This document shows positions 54,802 to 63,773 of a stretch of DNA of 64,000 bases, in pieces (position 1 is the first letter of the stretch; every line of letters starts with the position of its first letter). Under the pieces are notes generated by a model. That model saw only the letters and a list, made by a program, of their open reading frames with translations, had not been told where the DNA came from and ran no database searches. Source of the DNA: Streptomyces soli (GTDB lineage Bacteria; Actinomycetota; Actinomycetes; Streptomycetales; Streptomycetaceae); assembly GCF_003999195.1 (NCBI RefSeq), contig NZ_RJVR01000120.1:1-64000 (forward strand), written 5' to 3'. The position numbers were made by a program, and so were the translations under genes.

Positions 54802-55575
54802 TCACACTTCGGGGGACCGCGGTCCCAGCACCGGGTTGGAGAGCGTGCCCACGCCCTCGATCCGGATCTCCACCCGGTCGCCGGGGACCAGCGGTCCGAC
54901 ACCCGCGGGGCTGCCGGTGAGCAGCACGTCACCCGGTTGCAGGGTGATCCAGCGGGTGACGAAAGCCAGCAGTTCCCCCACGCCGAAGACCATTTCCGCG
55001 GTGGAGCCGTCCTGGACCGTCCGGCCGTTGACCAGGGTGCTCAGCCGCAGTGATGCCGGGTCGGCGATCTCGGTCTCGATCCACGGCCCGAGCGGGCAGA
55101 AGGTGTCCGCGCTCTTGGCCCGGGTCCACTGTCCGTCCGCGCGCCAGTCGTCCGCGGTGATGTCGTTGGCGCAGGTGTAGCCGAGTACGTAGTCGGCGAA
55201 CGACGCCGCGGGGACCTCGCGGGCGGTGCGGCCGATCACTACCGCCAATTCGCCCTCGTACTCCAGCCGCCGCAGCCCCGCGGGGTGGATCACCGCCGCA
55301 CCCGGCCCGACGACGGCGTTGGGCGCCTTGAGGAACAACGGCGGCTGGGTCGGCCACGGCCGCTGTTTCTCGGCTATCTGGCCTGCGTAGTTGCTCCCCG
55401 CGCACACGATCACTCGTGGGTCGCTCGGCGCGAGCAACTCGACCTCGTCCAGGGCCGCGACCCTGGGGCCGGGTTTCGTTCGGCCCAGCGGGCCGTCCCC
55501 CACGTCATGGACGTAGTCGCCCACCAGTACACCGAGCCCGGTGTGCTCTCCCTTGCGATACCTGACCAACCGCAC
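54802..55575 (-). CDS. Fumarylacetoacetate hydrolase (FAH) family protein
   Basis: 257 residues; GTG 55573-55575 with AGGAGAG upstream. The FAH catalytic domain (about 55-255) has VIVCAGSNYAGQIAEKQ, PLFLKAPNAVVG, the metal-binding LEYEGELAVVIGR and CANDITADDW, and GDVLLTGSPAGVGPLVPGD. Members hydrolyse, decarboxylate or hydrate 2-oxo-diacids or acylpyruvates (fumarylpyruvate, oxaloacetate, 2-hydroxyhepta-dienedioate) using Mg2+. In this cluster it probably acts on a 2-oxo acid made by the neighbouring dehydrogenases. The MFS gene lies 104 bp upstream. Confidence 0.9.
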   Translation of the reverse strand: MRLVRYRKGEHTGLGVLVGDYVHDVGDGPLGRTKPGPRVAALDEVELLAPSDPRVIVCAGSNYAGQIAEKQRPWPTQPPLFLKAPNAVVGPGAAVIHPAGLRRLEYEGELAVVIGRTAREVPAASFADYVLGYTCANDITADDWRADGQWTRAKSADTFCPLGPWIETEIADPASLRLSTLVNGRTVQDGSTAEMVFGVGELLAFVTRWITLQPGDVLLTGSPAGVGPLVPGDRVEIRIEGVGTLSNPVLGPRSPEV

Positions 55576-55679
55576 CGGTCATCTCTCCTATCTGAGCCCT
55601 CCTGGGCCCTTGAAACCGTGGACGCCGCGGTACCAGGCCGTCAGGAACCGACGGCCTGGTACCGCGGGATCTGGAACCG

Positions 55680-57017
55680 TCAGGCGGAGGTGACGGCGGG
55701 CGCTCCCTCCGTCCCCGCCGTTCCGGTACCGACTGGCGGGGCGCTCGTGGCCTCGCGCAACTTCTTTCGCAGCGTGAGGACGAGCAGCGCCGCCACACCG
55801 AAGACCAGGCCGAAGAAGACCTGAGTGAGTGCGTATCCACCGCCGCTGATGTCGCTGAGCCATCCGCCGATGTACGGCCCGAAAAATCCACCGAGGTTGC
55901 CGACGCCGTTGATGATGCCAATGCCGGCGCCTGCGGCGGCCACCGGCGTGAGCTTGGTGACTGTCGCCCAGAAGGGTCCGTACCAGGCAATCGACGCCGC
56001 CGTGCCCAGAATCATCGCCCCCAGAACGAGCCATTTCTGTTGAGCCGAGATCAGACCCGCACCGGCGAGAACCACGGCTCCGACGCCGAGGACGGCGCAC
56101 ATATGGGTGATGTGCCTGCCATGACGGTCCGCCGACCGACCGATCAGAATGATCGCGACGCCGGCGGCAATCTGCGGCAGGATTGCGACGAGACCGACCT
56201 TCATATCGGTGTGGAAGGCCGTCTTCAGCACGCTCGGCAACCACATCGAGAGTCCGAGCAGACCCAGCTGGGTCAACGTGTAGATGAGAGCGAACAGCCA
56301 CACGATCGGGCTTCCGAACGCAGCCTTGAAACTTCCACGATGCTTGAGCGGCTCGCCTTCATCGGTACGAGATTTCTCGATGTAGTTACGCTCATTGTCC
56401 GACAGCCACTCCGCTTTCGCCGGCGTGTCGCGGATGATGTAGAGCCACACGGCGAGCCCGACGATGAGTGGGGCGCCGCCCATGATAATGAACATCCAGC
56501 GCCAGTCCGCATAGGTCAGGAGCATACCTGCGGACGGCGCGGCGATGATTGCCGCGATCGGTGTGTACAGCTTGAAGATCGCATAGGCCCGGCTGCGTTC
56601 GGCGAACGGGAACCAGGACCGGATGGTGGCCATCAGCGCGGGCTGCACGCCACCCTCGGCCACCCCGAGCAGGAAACGGGCGAGCACGAGTTCGGTGAGG
56701 TTGTGCGTAAACCCTGACGCGACCGCGGCCGCACTCCACAGCACCATCAGAATCGCGACCCACCGCTTTGCGCTCCACCGCTCGGCCATGTAGCCGCCGG
56801 GGACCTGTAGCAGTAGATAGCCCCAGAAGAAGATGCCGGTCGCGAAGCCCGCTTGAGCCCCGCTGAGGTGCATGTCCTTCTGGAGGTTGGGCAGAGCGAA
56901 AGCGATGTTCGAGCGGTCGATGTAGCAGATCACGTAGATGATGACGATGACCGGAAGAATTCTGGTCCATCGCTTCATTTCGGACCGGCGCCGGACAATG
57001 GATGTCTGCGTGGCCAA
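55680..57017 (-). CDS. MFS transporter, anion:cation symporter (ACS) family
   Basis: A 445-residue organic-acid importer with 12 helices. The TTG start (57015-57017) is preceded by AAGGAGGTAGG. ACS-family marks include VICYIDRSNIAFALPN in helix 1, GYLLLQVPGGYMAERWSAKR, the loop ARFLLGVAEGGVQPALM and a long central loop with AEWLSDNERNYIEK. Related carriers take up tartrate, glucarate, phthalate, allantoate or 4-hydroxyphenylacetate. Grouped with hydroxy-acid dehydrogenase, FAH hydrolase and aminotransferase genes, it likely imports the cluster's acid substrate. A stem-loop overlaps its ribosome site, and a 15-bp palindrome lies at 57168-57182. Confidence 0.9.
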   Translation of the reverse strand: MATQTSIVRRRSEMKRWTRILPVIVIIYVICYIDRSNIAFALPNLQKDMHLSGAQAGFATGIFFWGYLLLQVPGGYMAERWSAKRWVAILMVLWSAAAVASGFTHNLTELVLARFLLGVAEGGVQPALMATIRSWFPFAERSRAYAIFKLYTPIAAIIAAPSAGMLLTYADWRWMFIIMGGAPLIVGLAVWLYIIRDTPAKAEWLSDNERNYIEKSRTDEGEPLKHRGSFKAAFGSPIVWLFALIYTLTQLGLLGLSMWLPSVLKTAFHTDMKVGLVAILPQIAAGVAIILIGRSADRHGRHITHMCAVLGVGAVVLAGAGLISAQQKWLVLGAMILGTAASIAWYGPFWATVTKLTPVAAAGAGIGIINGVGNLGGFFGPYIGGWLSDISGGGYALTQVFFGLVFGVAALLVLTLRKKLREATSAPPVGTGTAGTEGAPAVTSA

Positions 57018-57041
57018 CGACCTACCTCCTTGTAGGTTGTT
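57016..57041 (-). promoter_or_regulatory. Stem-loop presenting the MFS ribosome-binding site
   Basis: In the mRNA sense AACAACCTAC and GTAGGTCGTT pair over 9 of 10 positions, leaving the loop AAGGAG. The loop is exactly the Shine-Dalgarno core of the MFS gene, and the TTG start codon overlaps the 3' arm. The structure could expose or sequester initiation; alternatively it is a DNA operator. Confidence 0.45.
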
Positions 57042-57362
57042 TTCTCACGGTGGCTGCTCGACTCTGCGCCGAGCGCCGATTGAAGAGGTCTCCGATGGAA
57101 TGAGACTCCTATGTGGCGGGCAATCGTTCTTTCTTGAGATTCCCGCTCGATGGTCTTCCGGTGGGATCGAATACCGCATTCGGAAGATAGGCAGCGTGTA
57201 GAGCGAAGTCAATACTCCGGCCACGAGCGGCCGGGATATCTTCAGCGTGCCGCCGCAGCCGGGCGGACAATGAAATGGCAAGCGGGCGTGCCGGCCCGAC
57301 GAGGGTGCTTATCATCGTGCGCACCTTCGTTGACGTGGCGGAATCAAGCCGGGACAGCCGGG
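57042..57362. other. Intergenic with palindrome
   Basis: No gene is seen. CGAAT-ACCGC-ATTCG (57168-57182) is a palindrome within the larger repeat TCTTCCG...CGGAAGA, about 150 bp upstream of the MFS start. It may be an operator of the cluster. The rest of the stretch is featureless. Confidence 0.4.
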
Positions 57363-60296
57363 CTAATCAGGCGACTCGAGCGCGGAGCGAATGAGTTCTA
57401 CCGGGTGGCTGGCACCACGTCCGCCGCCGTGGGCAATTTGCTGTCGGCAGGACACGCCGGTGGCCACCAGGACGGTGTCTTCGGAGGCCGCTTTGACGGC
57501 TGGGAAGAGGCGGTCATTCCCTACTGTCATCGACACGTCGTAGTGTTCGGATTCAAATCCGAAAGATCCGGCCATGCCGCAACATCCGGCGTCGAGTTCG
57601 TCAACCTGGACCCCCGGGATCCGCTTGAGCAGTGCAACGGTCGCGGCGGTGCCGACCTCCGCCTTCTGGTGGCAGTGGCCGTGATAAAGCAGCCTGCGCC
57701 CGGCGAGCCAGGAATCCGCGCGCAGCCGCAGCCGGCCGTCATCAATGGCCTCGCCCAGCAGCTCTTCCACCTGCCGTACCCGGCCCGCGACGTCCTTGAC
57801 CGCCACGTCGTCGGGCAGCAGTGCCAGGTGCTCGTCCCGCAGGGTCATCAGGCAGGACGGTTCGCAGCCCACGATCGGTGAGCCGGGTTCCCCCGTCGCG
57901 CTCAGTGAATGGGCGAGCTTGCGTGCCTTGTCCTTGGCGTCGTCGACAAGCCCCTTGGACAGGCTGGACCTGCCGCAGCAGCCACCGCTCTCCAGTTGGA
58001 CCTGCCACCCGGCCCGTTCCAGCAATTCGATGGCCGCCCGGCCGATGCCGGGCTCGGTGAACGTGGTGAAGGAGTCGGCGAGGAAGGTGACCGTTCCCTG
58101 GGTGACGGGGTGCGCCGGACTCGTGCGCCGACGGAACCAGCGCAGCAGGTTGATCCGCGCGAACTTCGGCAGCGGCCTCGCCGGCGTGATGCCGACCAGC
58201 CGGTCCATCAGCCGGCGTAGTAGCCGGCTGCGCCCGGGCAGGTTGGACAGCGGTGCTGTCGCCGAGCCCAGCCGGTTCAGCGACCGGATCGCGCCGAAGA
58301 TCCGGGACCGCAGCGGAGTCCCGTGCAGGTCGTGATGGTGCGACAGCGTCTCGCTCTTGAGCGCGGCCATGTCCACGCCGAGCGGGCACTCACTCTTGCA
58401 TGCCTTGCACCCGAGGCACAGATCCAGGATCTCGTGCAGCCGCTCGTCGCCGAGGGCCTCCCGTGGGTCGGGCTGGGACAGCGCTTTGACCAGGGCGTTG
58501 GCGCGTCCGCGGGTGGAGTGCTCCTCCTGGCGGGTGGCCATGTACGACGGGCACATGGCGCCGGTGGTGCTTTTGCGGCACAACCCGATGTTCATGCAGC
58601 GGTCCGCGGCGCCGCGCATGCCGCCGACCACCTCGAAGTCCAGCCGCGTCCGGAACGGCGTTGCCGGTGGCAGCGCCGGGTCACGCAGGTTCTCCGTCAT
58701 CGACGGGGCGTCCACGATCTTACCGGGGTTCATCCGGTCGTCCGGGTCGAAGACGTGCTTGACCTGGCGCATGGCCTCGTAGAGCGTGTCGCCGAAGAGC
58801 TCCCGGTTGAACTCGCTTCTGGCCAGCCCGTCGCCGTGCTCGCTGGAATTGACGCCGCCGTACTCCCTGACCAGGTCCTTGATCTCCTCCGCGACGGCGC
58901 GCATCTTCTGCACCTCCGCCGGATCGGTGAGGTCGACGAAGGGGCGGATATGCAGGCAGCCGACCGAACAGTGCCCGTAGAAGCCGGCCGTCATGTCGTG
59001 CCGGTCCAGGACCGCCTTGAAGCGCTGGGTGTAGTCGGCGAGGTGCGCGGGGTCGACCGCGGTGTCCTCCACAAACGCCAGGGGACGGCGTGCGCCCACG
59101 CTGGCGGCCATCAACAGGCCCAGGCTTGACTTGCGGACCTTGAGCAGGGCCGACTGCTGGTCGGCCGTGACGGCCTGCAGCGTGTGGTATCCGTGGCCGT
59201 GGCGTTGCCACAGCGCGGTCACCCGCTGGAGCTGGCCGAGGAGTTGCTGCTCGTCGTCCCCGGAGAAGGTTACGAAGAGCAATGCCTCGGGGTCGCCTTC
59301 GAGGATCGCGCCCAGCGAGGCGTACTCGATTTTCCGCCGGGACAGATCCAGGATCGTACGGTCCATCAGCTCGACGGCGGCCGGATCGCAGGACAGCGCG
59401 TCCTCGGTGGCCGCGATGGCGGCGGGCGTCGAGGCGAAGTGCCCGACGGCGATAACCGTCCGACGCGGCTTGGGCACGAGGTCGACCAGGGCCTCGGTGG
59501 CGACCACGAGCGTGCCCTCGGAGCCGACGACGAACTTCGCCAGGTCGAACGGGCCCTCCCCGAGGAGCCGGTCAAGCCGGTAGCCGCCGGCCCGGCGCCA
59601 GAACTTGGGGAATCCCCCGGCGATGGCGGCGGAGTTCGCTCGCACGATCTCCGGCAGCTGTCGGTAGATGCGGCCCTCAAGCGTGGCCGCCTGTGCCCGG
59701 CGCGCCCGTTCGGTCTCGTCCACCGGTGCCAGGTGGGCGTAGCCGGCGTCGGAGAGCACCACGTCGAGTTCACGCACGTGATCGATGGTCATGCCGTAGC
59801 GGACCGATCCGCTGCCGGCCGAGTTATTGCCGATCATCCCGCCGATCGTGGCGCGGTTGCTGGTCGAGGTGTCCGGGCCGAACATCAGCCCGTGCGGTGC
59901 CGCGGCCTGATTGAGCTGGTCCTGCACCACGCCCATCTCGACCCGGGCGGTGCGGTTCTCGGGGTCGATCTCCAGGATGCGGTTCATGTGCCGGGACAGG
60001 TCCAGCACCAGGCCCGGCCCGATGGTCTGGCCGGCGAGGCTGGTGCCGGCGCCCCGGGGCACCAGCGGCACGCCGAACTCGGCAGCCGCCGCCACCGCGG
60101 CCGCCACATCCCCGGCGTGGCGCGGAAACGCCACGCCCACCGGAGTTATCGAGTACATGCTCGCGTCCCGCGCGAACAGGTGCCGGGTGTAGTCGTCGAA
60201 GGCGACCTCGCCTTCGAGTTCCTGCCGGAGCCTGCGGGCCAGATCCTGACTGGCAACGTCTTCGGTGGTAGGCACGGAATTGCTGACCGTGGTCAC
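57363..60296 (-). CDS. FAD-linked 2-hydroxyacid dehydrogenase with 4Fe-4S and CCG domains (GlcD/D-LDH type)
   Basis: A 977-residue fused enzyme; GTG 60294-60296 with GGAAGGAGG upstream. The FAD-binding type 4 domain (about 40-265) has VPRGAGTSLAGQTIGPGLVL and GMIGNNSAGSGSVRYG. The FAD-oxidase C domain (about 270-530) has GSEGTLVVATEA and NSSEHGDGL. Ferredoxin-like cysteines follow (CMNIGLCRKSTTGAMC; CLGCKACKSECPLG), then two CCG motifs (GCCGRSSLSKG; GCCGMAGSFGFES). This is the layout of large D-2-hydroxyacid:quinone-type dehydrogenases (D-lactate, glycolate, 2-hydroxyglutarate). It probably oxidises a D-2-hydroxy acid to the 2-oxo acid and passes electrons to the respiratory chain. It lies 37 bp after the class V aminotransferase in the same operon. 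Confidence 0.9.
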   Translation of the reverse strand: MTTVSNSVPTTEDVASQDLARRLRQELEGEVAFDDYTRHLFARDASMYSITPVGVAFPRHAGDVAAAVAAAAEFGVPLVPRGAGTSLAGQTIGPGLVLDLSRHMNRILEIDPENRTARVEMGVVQDQLNQAAAPHGLMFGPDTSTSNRATIGGMIGNNSAGSGSVRYGMTIDHVRELDVVLSDAGYAHLAPVDETERARRAQAATLEGRIYRQLPEIVRANSAAIAGGFPKFWRRAGGYRLDRLLGEGPFDLAKFVVGSEGTLVVATEALVDLVPKPRRTVIAVGHFASTPAAIAATEDALSCDPAAVELMDRTILDLSRRKIEYASLGAILEGDPEALLFVTFSGDDEQQLLGQLQRVTALWQRHGHGYHTLQAVTADQQSALLKVRKSSLGLLMAASVGARRPLAFVEDTAVDPAHLADYTQRFKAVLDRHDMTAGFYGHCSVGCLHIRPFVDLTDPAEVQKMRAVAEEIKDLVREYGGVNSSEHGDGLARSEFNRELFGDTLYEAMRQVKHVFDPDDRMNPGKIVDAPSMTENLRDPALPPATPFRTRLDFEVVGGMRGAADRCMNIGLCRKSTTGAMCPSYMATRQEEHSTRGRANALVKALSQPDPREALGDERLHEILDLCLGCKACKSECPLGVDMAALKSETLSHHHDLHGTPLRSRIFGAIRSLNRLGSATAPLSNLPGRSRLLRRLMDRLVGITPARPLPKFARINLLRWFRRRTSPAHPVTQGTVTFLADSFTTFTEPGIGRAAIELLERAGWQVQLESGGCCGRSSLSKGLVDDAKDKARKLAHSLSATGEPGSPIVGCEPSCLMTLRDEHLALLPDDVAVKDVAGRVRQVEELLGEAIDDGRLRLRADSWLAGRRLLYHGHCHQKAEVGTAATVALLKRIPGVQVDELDAGCCGMAGSFGFESEHYDVSMTVGNDRLFPAVKAASEDTVLVATGVSCRQQIAHGGGRGASHPVELIRSALESPD

Positions 60297-60333
60297 TGTT
60301 CGCTTCCTCCTTCCGATCGTCGCTCCGGGCGAT

Positions 60334-61500
60334 TCACTCGGCGCGCAACAGCTCCAGTGCGGCACTCAGGCCGCCCGGGTCGATTGCCACCCCGGCCAGT
60401 TCGAGCCCCATCTGCACGCCGGCGAGGGTTCCGGCCAGGGTCAGGTCGTTGAAGTGACCGAGGTGGCCGATCCGGAAGACCCGCCCCGCGAGCTTGCTCA
60501 GGCCGGTACCGAGCGACATGTCGAAGCGGTCCAGGATAATTTGTCGGATTTTGTCCGCGTCGTGCTCCTCGCCCAGCAGCACCGCGGTCAGAACACTGGA
60601 GTACTCCCGCTCGTCGGCGCACAGCACCTCCAGGCCCCAGCCCCGGACGGCGGCGCGGGTGGCCTCGGCATGGCGGTCATGCCGTGCGAACACGTTGGGC
60701 AGGCCCTCCTCTTCGAGCATGAGCAGGGCCTCCTTCAGCCCGTAGAGCATGTTGGTGGCCGGGGTATAGGGCCAGTAGCCGCGCTCGTTGGCCTCGAGGA
60801 TGGGCGTCCAGTCCCAGTAGGACCGCGGTAGCCGCGCCCGCTCGGTCGCGGCCAGTGCCTTCTCGCTGACCGCGTTGAAGCCGAGGCCCGGGGGCAGCAT
60901 CAGGCCTTTCTGTGAGCAGCTGATGGTGACGTCGACGCCCCACTCCTCGTGCCGGTAGTCGATCGACCCCAGCGAGGAGATCGTGTCGACAAAGAGCAGG
61001 GCGGGATGGCCCGCCTGGTCGATGGCCGCCCGGATCTCCGGCACGCGGCTGGTGACACCGGTGGAGGTCTCGTTGTGGACAACCATCACCGCCGCGATGG
61101 AGTGGGTCGTGTCCTCGGCCAGCCGTTCGGCGACAACGTTCGGGTCCACACCGCGCCGCCAGTCTCCGGCAACGAAGTCGACTTCCAGCCCGAGGCCCTC
61201 GGCCATGGCGCGCCACAGGGTGGCAAAATGGCCGGTCTCGAACGCCAACACACGGTCGCCGGGGCTCAAAGTGTTGACCAGCGCCGCTTCCCACGCCCCG
61301 GTCCCGGAGGAGGGAAAAATGATGACGGGACCGCTGGTGCCGAACACCGGCTTGACTCGTTCCAGGACGTCCAGTCCCAGCTCCGCGAAGTCCGGCCCGC
61401 GGTGGTCGATGGTGGGTTGCGCGATGGCCCGCAGCACCCGGTCGGGGACGCTGGTCGGTCCAGGGATCTGAAGGAAATGCCGTCCACTGCGAGTGGTCAC
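60334..61500 (-). CDS. Class V aminotransferase (alanine/serine-glyoxylate aminotransferase family)
   Basis: A 388-residue PLP enzyme; GTG 61498-61500 with GGGATGAG upstream. It starts LQIPGPTSVPDRVLRAI, has the phosphate-binding loop FPSSGTGAWEAALVN, VDTISSLGSIDYRHEEWGVD and the catalytic lysine K198 in SCSQKGLMLPPG. It ends with the Arg pocket FRIGHLGHFNDL. The family transfers amino groups to glyoxylate or related 2-oxo acids from alanine, serine or aspartate. As first gene after the divergent operators it heads the minus operon. Coupled with the D-hydroxyacid dehydrogenase, it suggests that glyoxylate or another 2-oxo acid is produced and aminated. Confidence 0.92.
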   Translation of the reverse strand: MTTRSGRHFLQIPGPTSVPDRVLRAIAQPTIDHRGPDFAELGLDVLERVKPVFGTSGPVIIFPSSGTGAWEAALVNTLSPGDRVLAFETGHFATLWRAMAEGLGLEVDFVAGDWRRGVDPNVVAERLAEDTTHSIAAVMVVHNETSTGVTSRVPEIRAAIDQAGHPALLFVDTISSLGSIDYRHEEWGVDVTISCSQKGLMLPPGLGFNAVSEKALAATERARLPRSYWDWTPILEANERGYWPYTPATNMLYGLKEALLMLEEEGLPNVFARHDRHAEATRAAVRGWGLEVLCADEREYSSVLTAVLLGEEHDADKIRQIILDRFDMSLGTGLSKLAGRVFRIGHLGHFNDLTLAGTLAGVQMGLELAGVAIDPGGLSAALELLRAE

Positions 61501-61520
61501 TGATACTCATCCCATCTATC

Positions 61521-61561
61521 GTGCCGTTATACGGCACACCGTGCCGTAAAAAGGTACGGTG
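61521..61561. promoter_or_regulatory. Two adjacent palindromes, probable IclR operators
   Basis: GTGCCGT-TAT-ACGGCAC (61521-61537) has perfect 7-bp arms. CACCGTGCC-GTAAAAA-GGTACGGTG (61537-61561) pairs in 8 of 9 positions. Both lie in the 93-bp gap between the aminotransferase (minus) and iclR (plus). They are direct copies of a GTGCCGT half-site, the kind of site an autoregulated IclR would use. A TAGGAT -10-like hexamer for iclR is at about 61566. Confidence 0.65.
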
Positions 61562-61593
61562 ATGCTAGGATCGACCAACCGAGGAGTCAATGG

Positions 61594-62364
61594 ATGCGCG
61601 CTGTTTTGAACACTCTGCGGGTGCTGGAGGAGGTCGCGACGCGGCAGCCGATCGGCGTGGGCGAACTGGCGCGAGTGCTGGAGATGCCCAAGAGTTCCGT
61701 GCAGCGCTCTCTGCACACCCTCAACGAGGCGGGGTGGATCCGCCCTGCGCGGGGCGAGATCACTCGGTGGGTAGTGACCACCAAGGCGCTTGACGTGGGC
61801 CGGCATGCCAGTGGGGATCTCGGCCTGCGCGACGCCGCCGTACCTGTCATGGAAGACCTGCGCCGGCGCACCGAGGAGACGATTCACCTGACGGTTCCCG
61901 AGGGGGACAAGATGGTGTTGATCGAGCGACTGGAGACGGCCAAGCCGGTACGGACCAGCATGGCCCTCGGCCATGCCCTTCCGCTTCATGCCTCCGCCAA
62001 CGGCAAGGCGGTACTCGCGAACAGCTCTCCCGAGGTGATCGAACGGCTGCTTGCCGAGGGACTGCCGCGCTACACCGACACCACAATCACCGATCCGGAC
62101 CGGCTGCTCGCCGAACTGGACAAAGCACGGGCACAGGGGTACGCGACCAACGGTGGAGAGTGGCGCTCCGACGTCGGCTCGGTCGCGGCGGCCGTCATGG
62201 GCGGCGTCGGTGAACCCGTCGCGAGCCTCAGTGTCAACATTCCGATGAGTCGCCTGACCGACGAATCCCAAGCCTTTTTCGGCGCCGTGGTGAGTGAGGC
62301 GGCGAAAACCCTCTCGGCACGACTTGGGTACATTCCCGACCCCGCCCCGCAGGCATCGGCGTAG
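61594..62364 (+). CDS. IclR-family transcriptional regulator
   Basis: A 256-residue regulator, ATG 61594. The N-terminal winged helix (about 1-60: VLRVLEEVATRQPIGVGELA, MPKSSVQRSLHTLNEAGWI) is followed by the GAF-like ligand domain (about 80-245), e.g. ALPLHASANGKAVLA and GYATNGGEWRSDVGSVAAA. IclR proteins bind small organic acids such as glyoxylate, pyruvate or aromatic acids and act as repressors or activators of the adjacent operon. It is divergent from the aminotransferase/dehydrogenase operon and precedes the CoA-transferase gene on the plus strand. With the two palindromes before it, it is the probable regulator of both arms. Confidence 0.92.
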   Translation: MRAVLNTLRVLEEVATRQPIGVGELARVLEMPKSSVQRSLHTLNEAGWIRPARGEITRWVVTTKALDVGRHASGDLGLRDAAVPVMEDLRRRTEETIHLTVPEGDKMVLIERLETAKPVRTSMALGHALPLHASANGKAVLANSSPEVIERLLAEGLPRYTDTTITDPDRLLAELDKARAQGYATNGGEWRSDVGSVAAAVMGGVGEPVASLSVNIPMSRLTDESQAFFGAVVSEAAKTLSARLGYIPDPAPQASA

Positions 62365-62447
62365 AGGAGTCGATGCCCGTACCGAGCCCGTTCGGATGCC
62401 GTATGCAATCACTCAGTCCGTCGCTGCTGCCAGGGGAGTAACCGCAG

Positions 62448-63728
62448 ATGAACGCTACCGCCGATCGTACACCCGGGCCCGTCGCCCCGCTCTCCGGAAT
62501 CCGTGTGCTGGAGATCGGGGCGTTTATGGCGGCGCCCTTCGGCACAATGCAGCTTGCCGACCTCGGGGCCGATGTGATCAAGGTGGAGAATCCGGACGGT
62601 GGAGATCCGGTCCGCTTGATAGGCCCCTACGTTGCCGGACAGAGTTCACCGTTCGCCCGCCTCAACCGCAATAAGCGCTCGATCGCGCTGGATATCAAAG
62701 CAGAGCGGGGAAAGCAGGTGCTGCGTCGCCTACTGGCCACTGCCGACGTCCTCGTCGAGAACCTGCGGCCGGGGGCTCTCTCGCGCCTGGGTTACGACTA
62801 CGAGACGGTCCACGAGATCAATCCGCGGATCATCTACGTCTCCGCGTCCGGCTGGGGTCAAGACGGTCCGCTCGCCACCCTCCCGGGGCTGGACATCATG
62901 GCGCAGGCCCGCTCGGGGCTGATGAGTATCACGGGCCCCCCGCAAGGTGATCCGGTCAAGGTCGGTGTGCCGATCTGCGACCTCGTGAGCGGGTTGTACG
63001 TGGCCATGGCGGTGCTCGGCGCGTTGCGAGTCCGCGACTCGGCCGGCACCGGCCAGTACGTCGACGTTTCACTGTTCGAATCGGGTGTTTCGTTCGCGAT
63101 CTGGGAGGCCGGCCGCTACTTCGCCACCGGCGAGGTCGCGAGGCCGCTCGGGTCGGCGCACCAGTCGACCGCTCCGTACCAGGCGATCCGCACTGCCGAC
63201 GGCTGGGTGACGCTGGGCGCGGTCACGCCCACGACGTGGGCCGGCCTGTGCCAGGCGCTGGATCTCATCGAGTTGCTGGACGAACCGCGTTATCAGGACG
63301 CCCACGAACGGCACAGTCACCGCGAAGCGTTGATCCCCGTCATCGAGGCGGTGACGTCACAGCGGAATACCGACGACGTGATCGCCGCGCTCGAATCCGC
63401 CGGTGTTCCGTGCGCGCCCATCGCCGACACCGCGCAGGTCTTCAACGATCAACACCTGAACCAGCGCGGGTTCTTCTGGGATGCCCCACACCCGGTCATG
63501 GGCGAGGTGCGCCAGATCGGGTCACCGATGCGGTTCTCAGCGACGCCCGCGGTACGTGGCGCCGCGGGGCCGCTGCTCGGCGCGGACACCGAAGCCGTGC
63601 TCGCCGAGTGCGGCTTCGCCCCGGCCACCATAGACGAGCTGATCAGTGCGGGCGTGGTCGCCGTCCCACCCGGTTCCGGCTCAGCCGCGGACGGGACGGA
63701 CGCGACCGCCGGCGACACGCCCGCCTGA
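62448..63728 (+). CDS. Class III (CaiB/BaiF) CoA-transferase
   Basis: A 426-residue enzyme; ATG 62448. It begins with LSGIRVLEIGAFMAAPFGTM, then LGADVIKVENPDGGDPVR and NKRSIALDIKAERGK. The catalytic aspartate is D149 (LPGLDIMAQARSG), which forms the acyl-CoA intermediate. GTGQYVDVSLFESGV and APIADTAQVFNDQHLNQRGF are conserved later. Such enzymes move CoA between two carboxylic acids (formyl, succinyl, bile acid, carnitine, mesaconate types). It is followed by an enoyl-CoA hydratase gene, so it likely activates an unsaturated or hydroxy acid of the pathway. The iclR gene ends 83 bp upstream. Confidence 0.92.
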   Translation: MNATADRTPGPVAPLSGIRVLEIGAFMAAPFGTMQLADLGADVIKVENPDGGDPVRLIGPYVAGQSSPFARLNRNKRSIALDIKAERGKQVLRRLLATADVLVENLRPGALSRLGYDYETVHEINPRIIYVSASGWGQDGPLATLPGLDIMAQARSGLMSITGPPQGDPVKVGVPICDLVSGLYVAMAVLGALRVRDSAGTGQYVDVSLFESGVSFAIWEAGRYFATGEVARPLGSAHQSTAPYQAIRTADGWVTLGAVTPTTWAGLCQALDLIELLDEPRYQDAHERHSHREALIPVIEAVTSQRNTDDVIAALESAGVPCAPIADTAQVFNDQHLNQRGFFWDAPHPVMGEVRQIGSPMRFSATPAVRGAAGPLLGADTEAVLAECGFAPATIDELISAGVVAVPPGSGSAADGTDATAGDTPA

Positions 63729-63773
63729 CCCCGACGCCGACCCTGACCCCGACACCGATGGAGAAGTGACACA

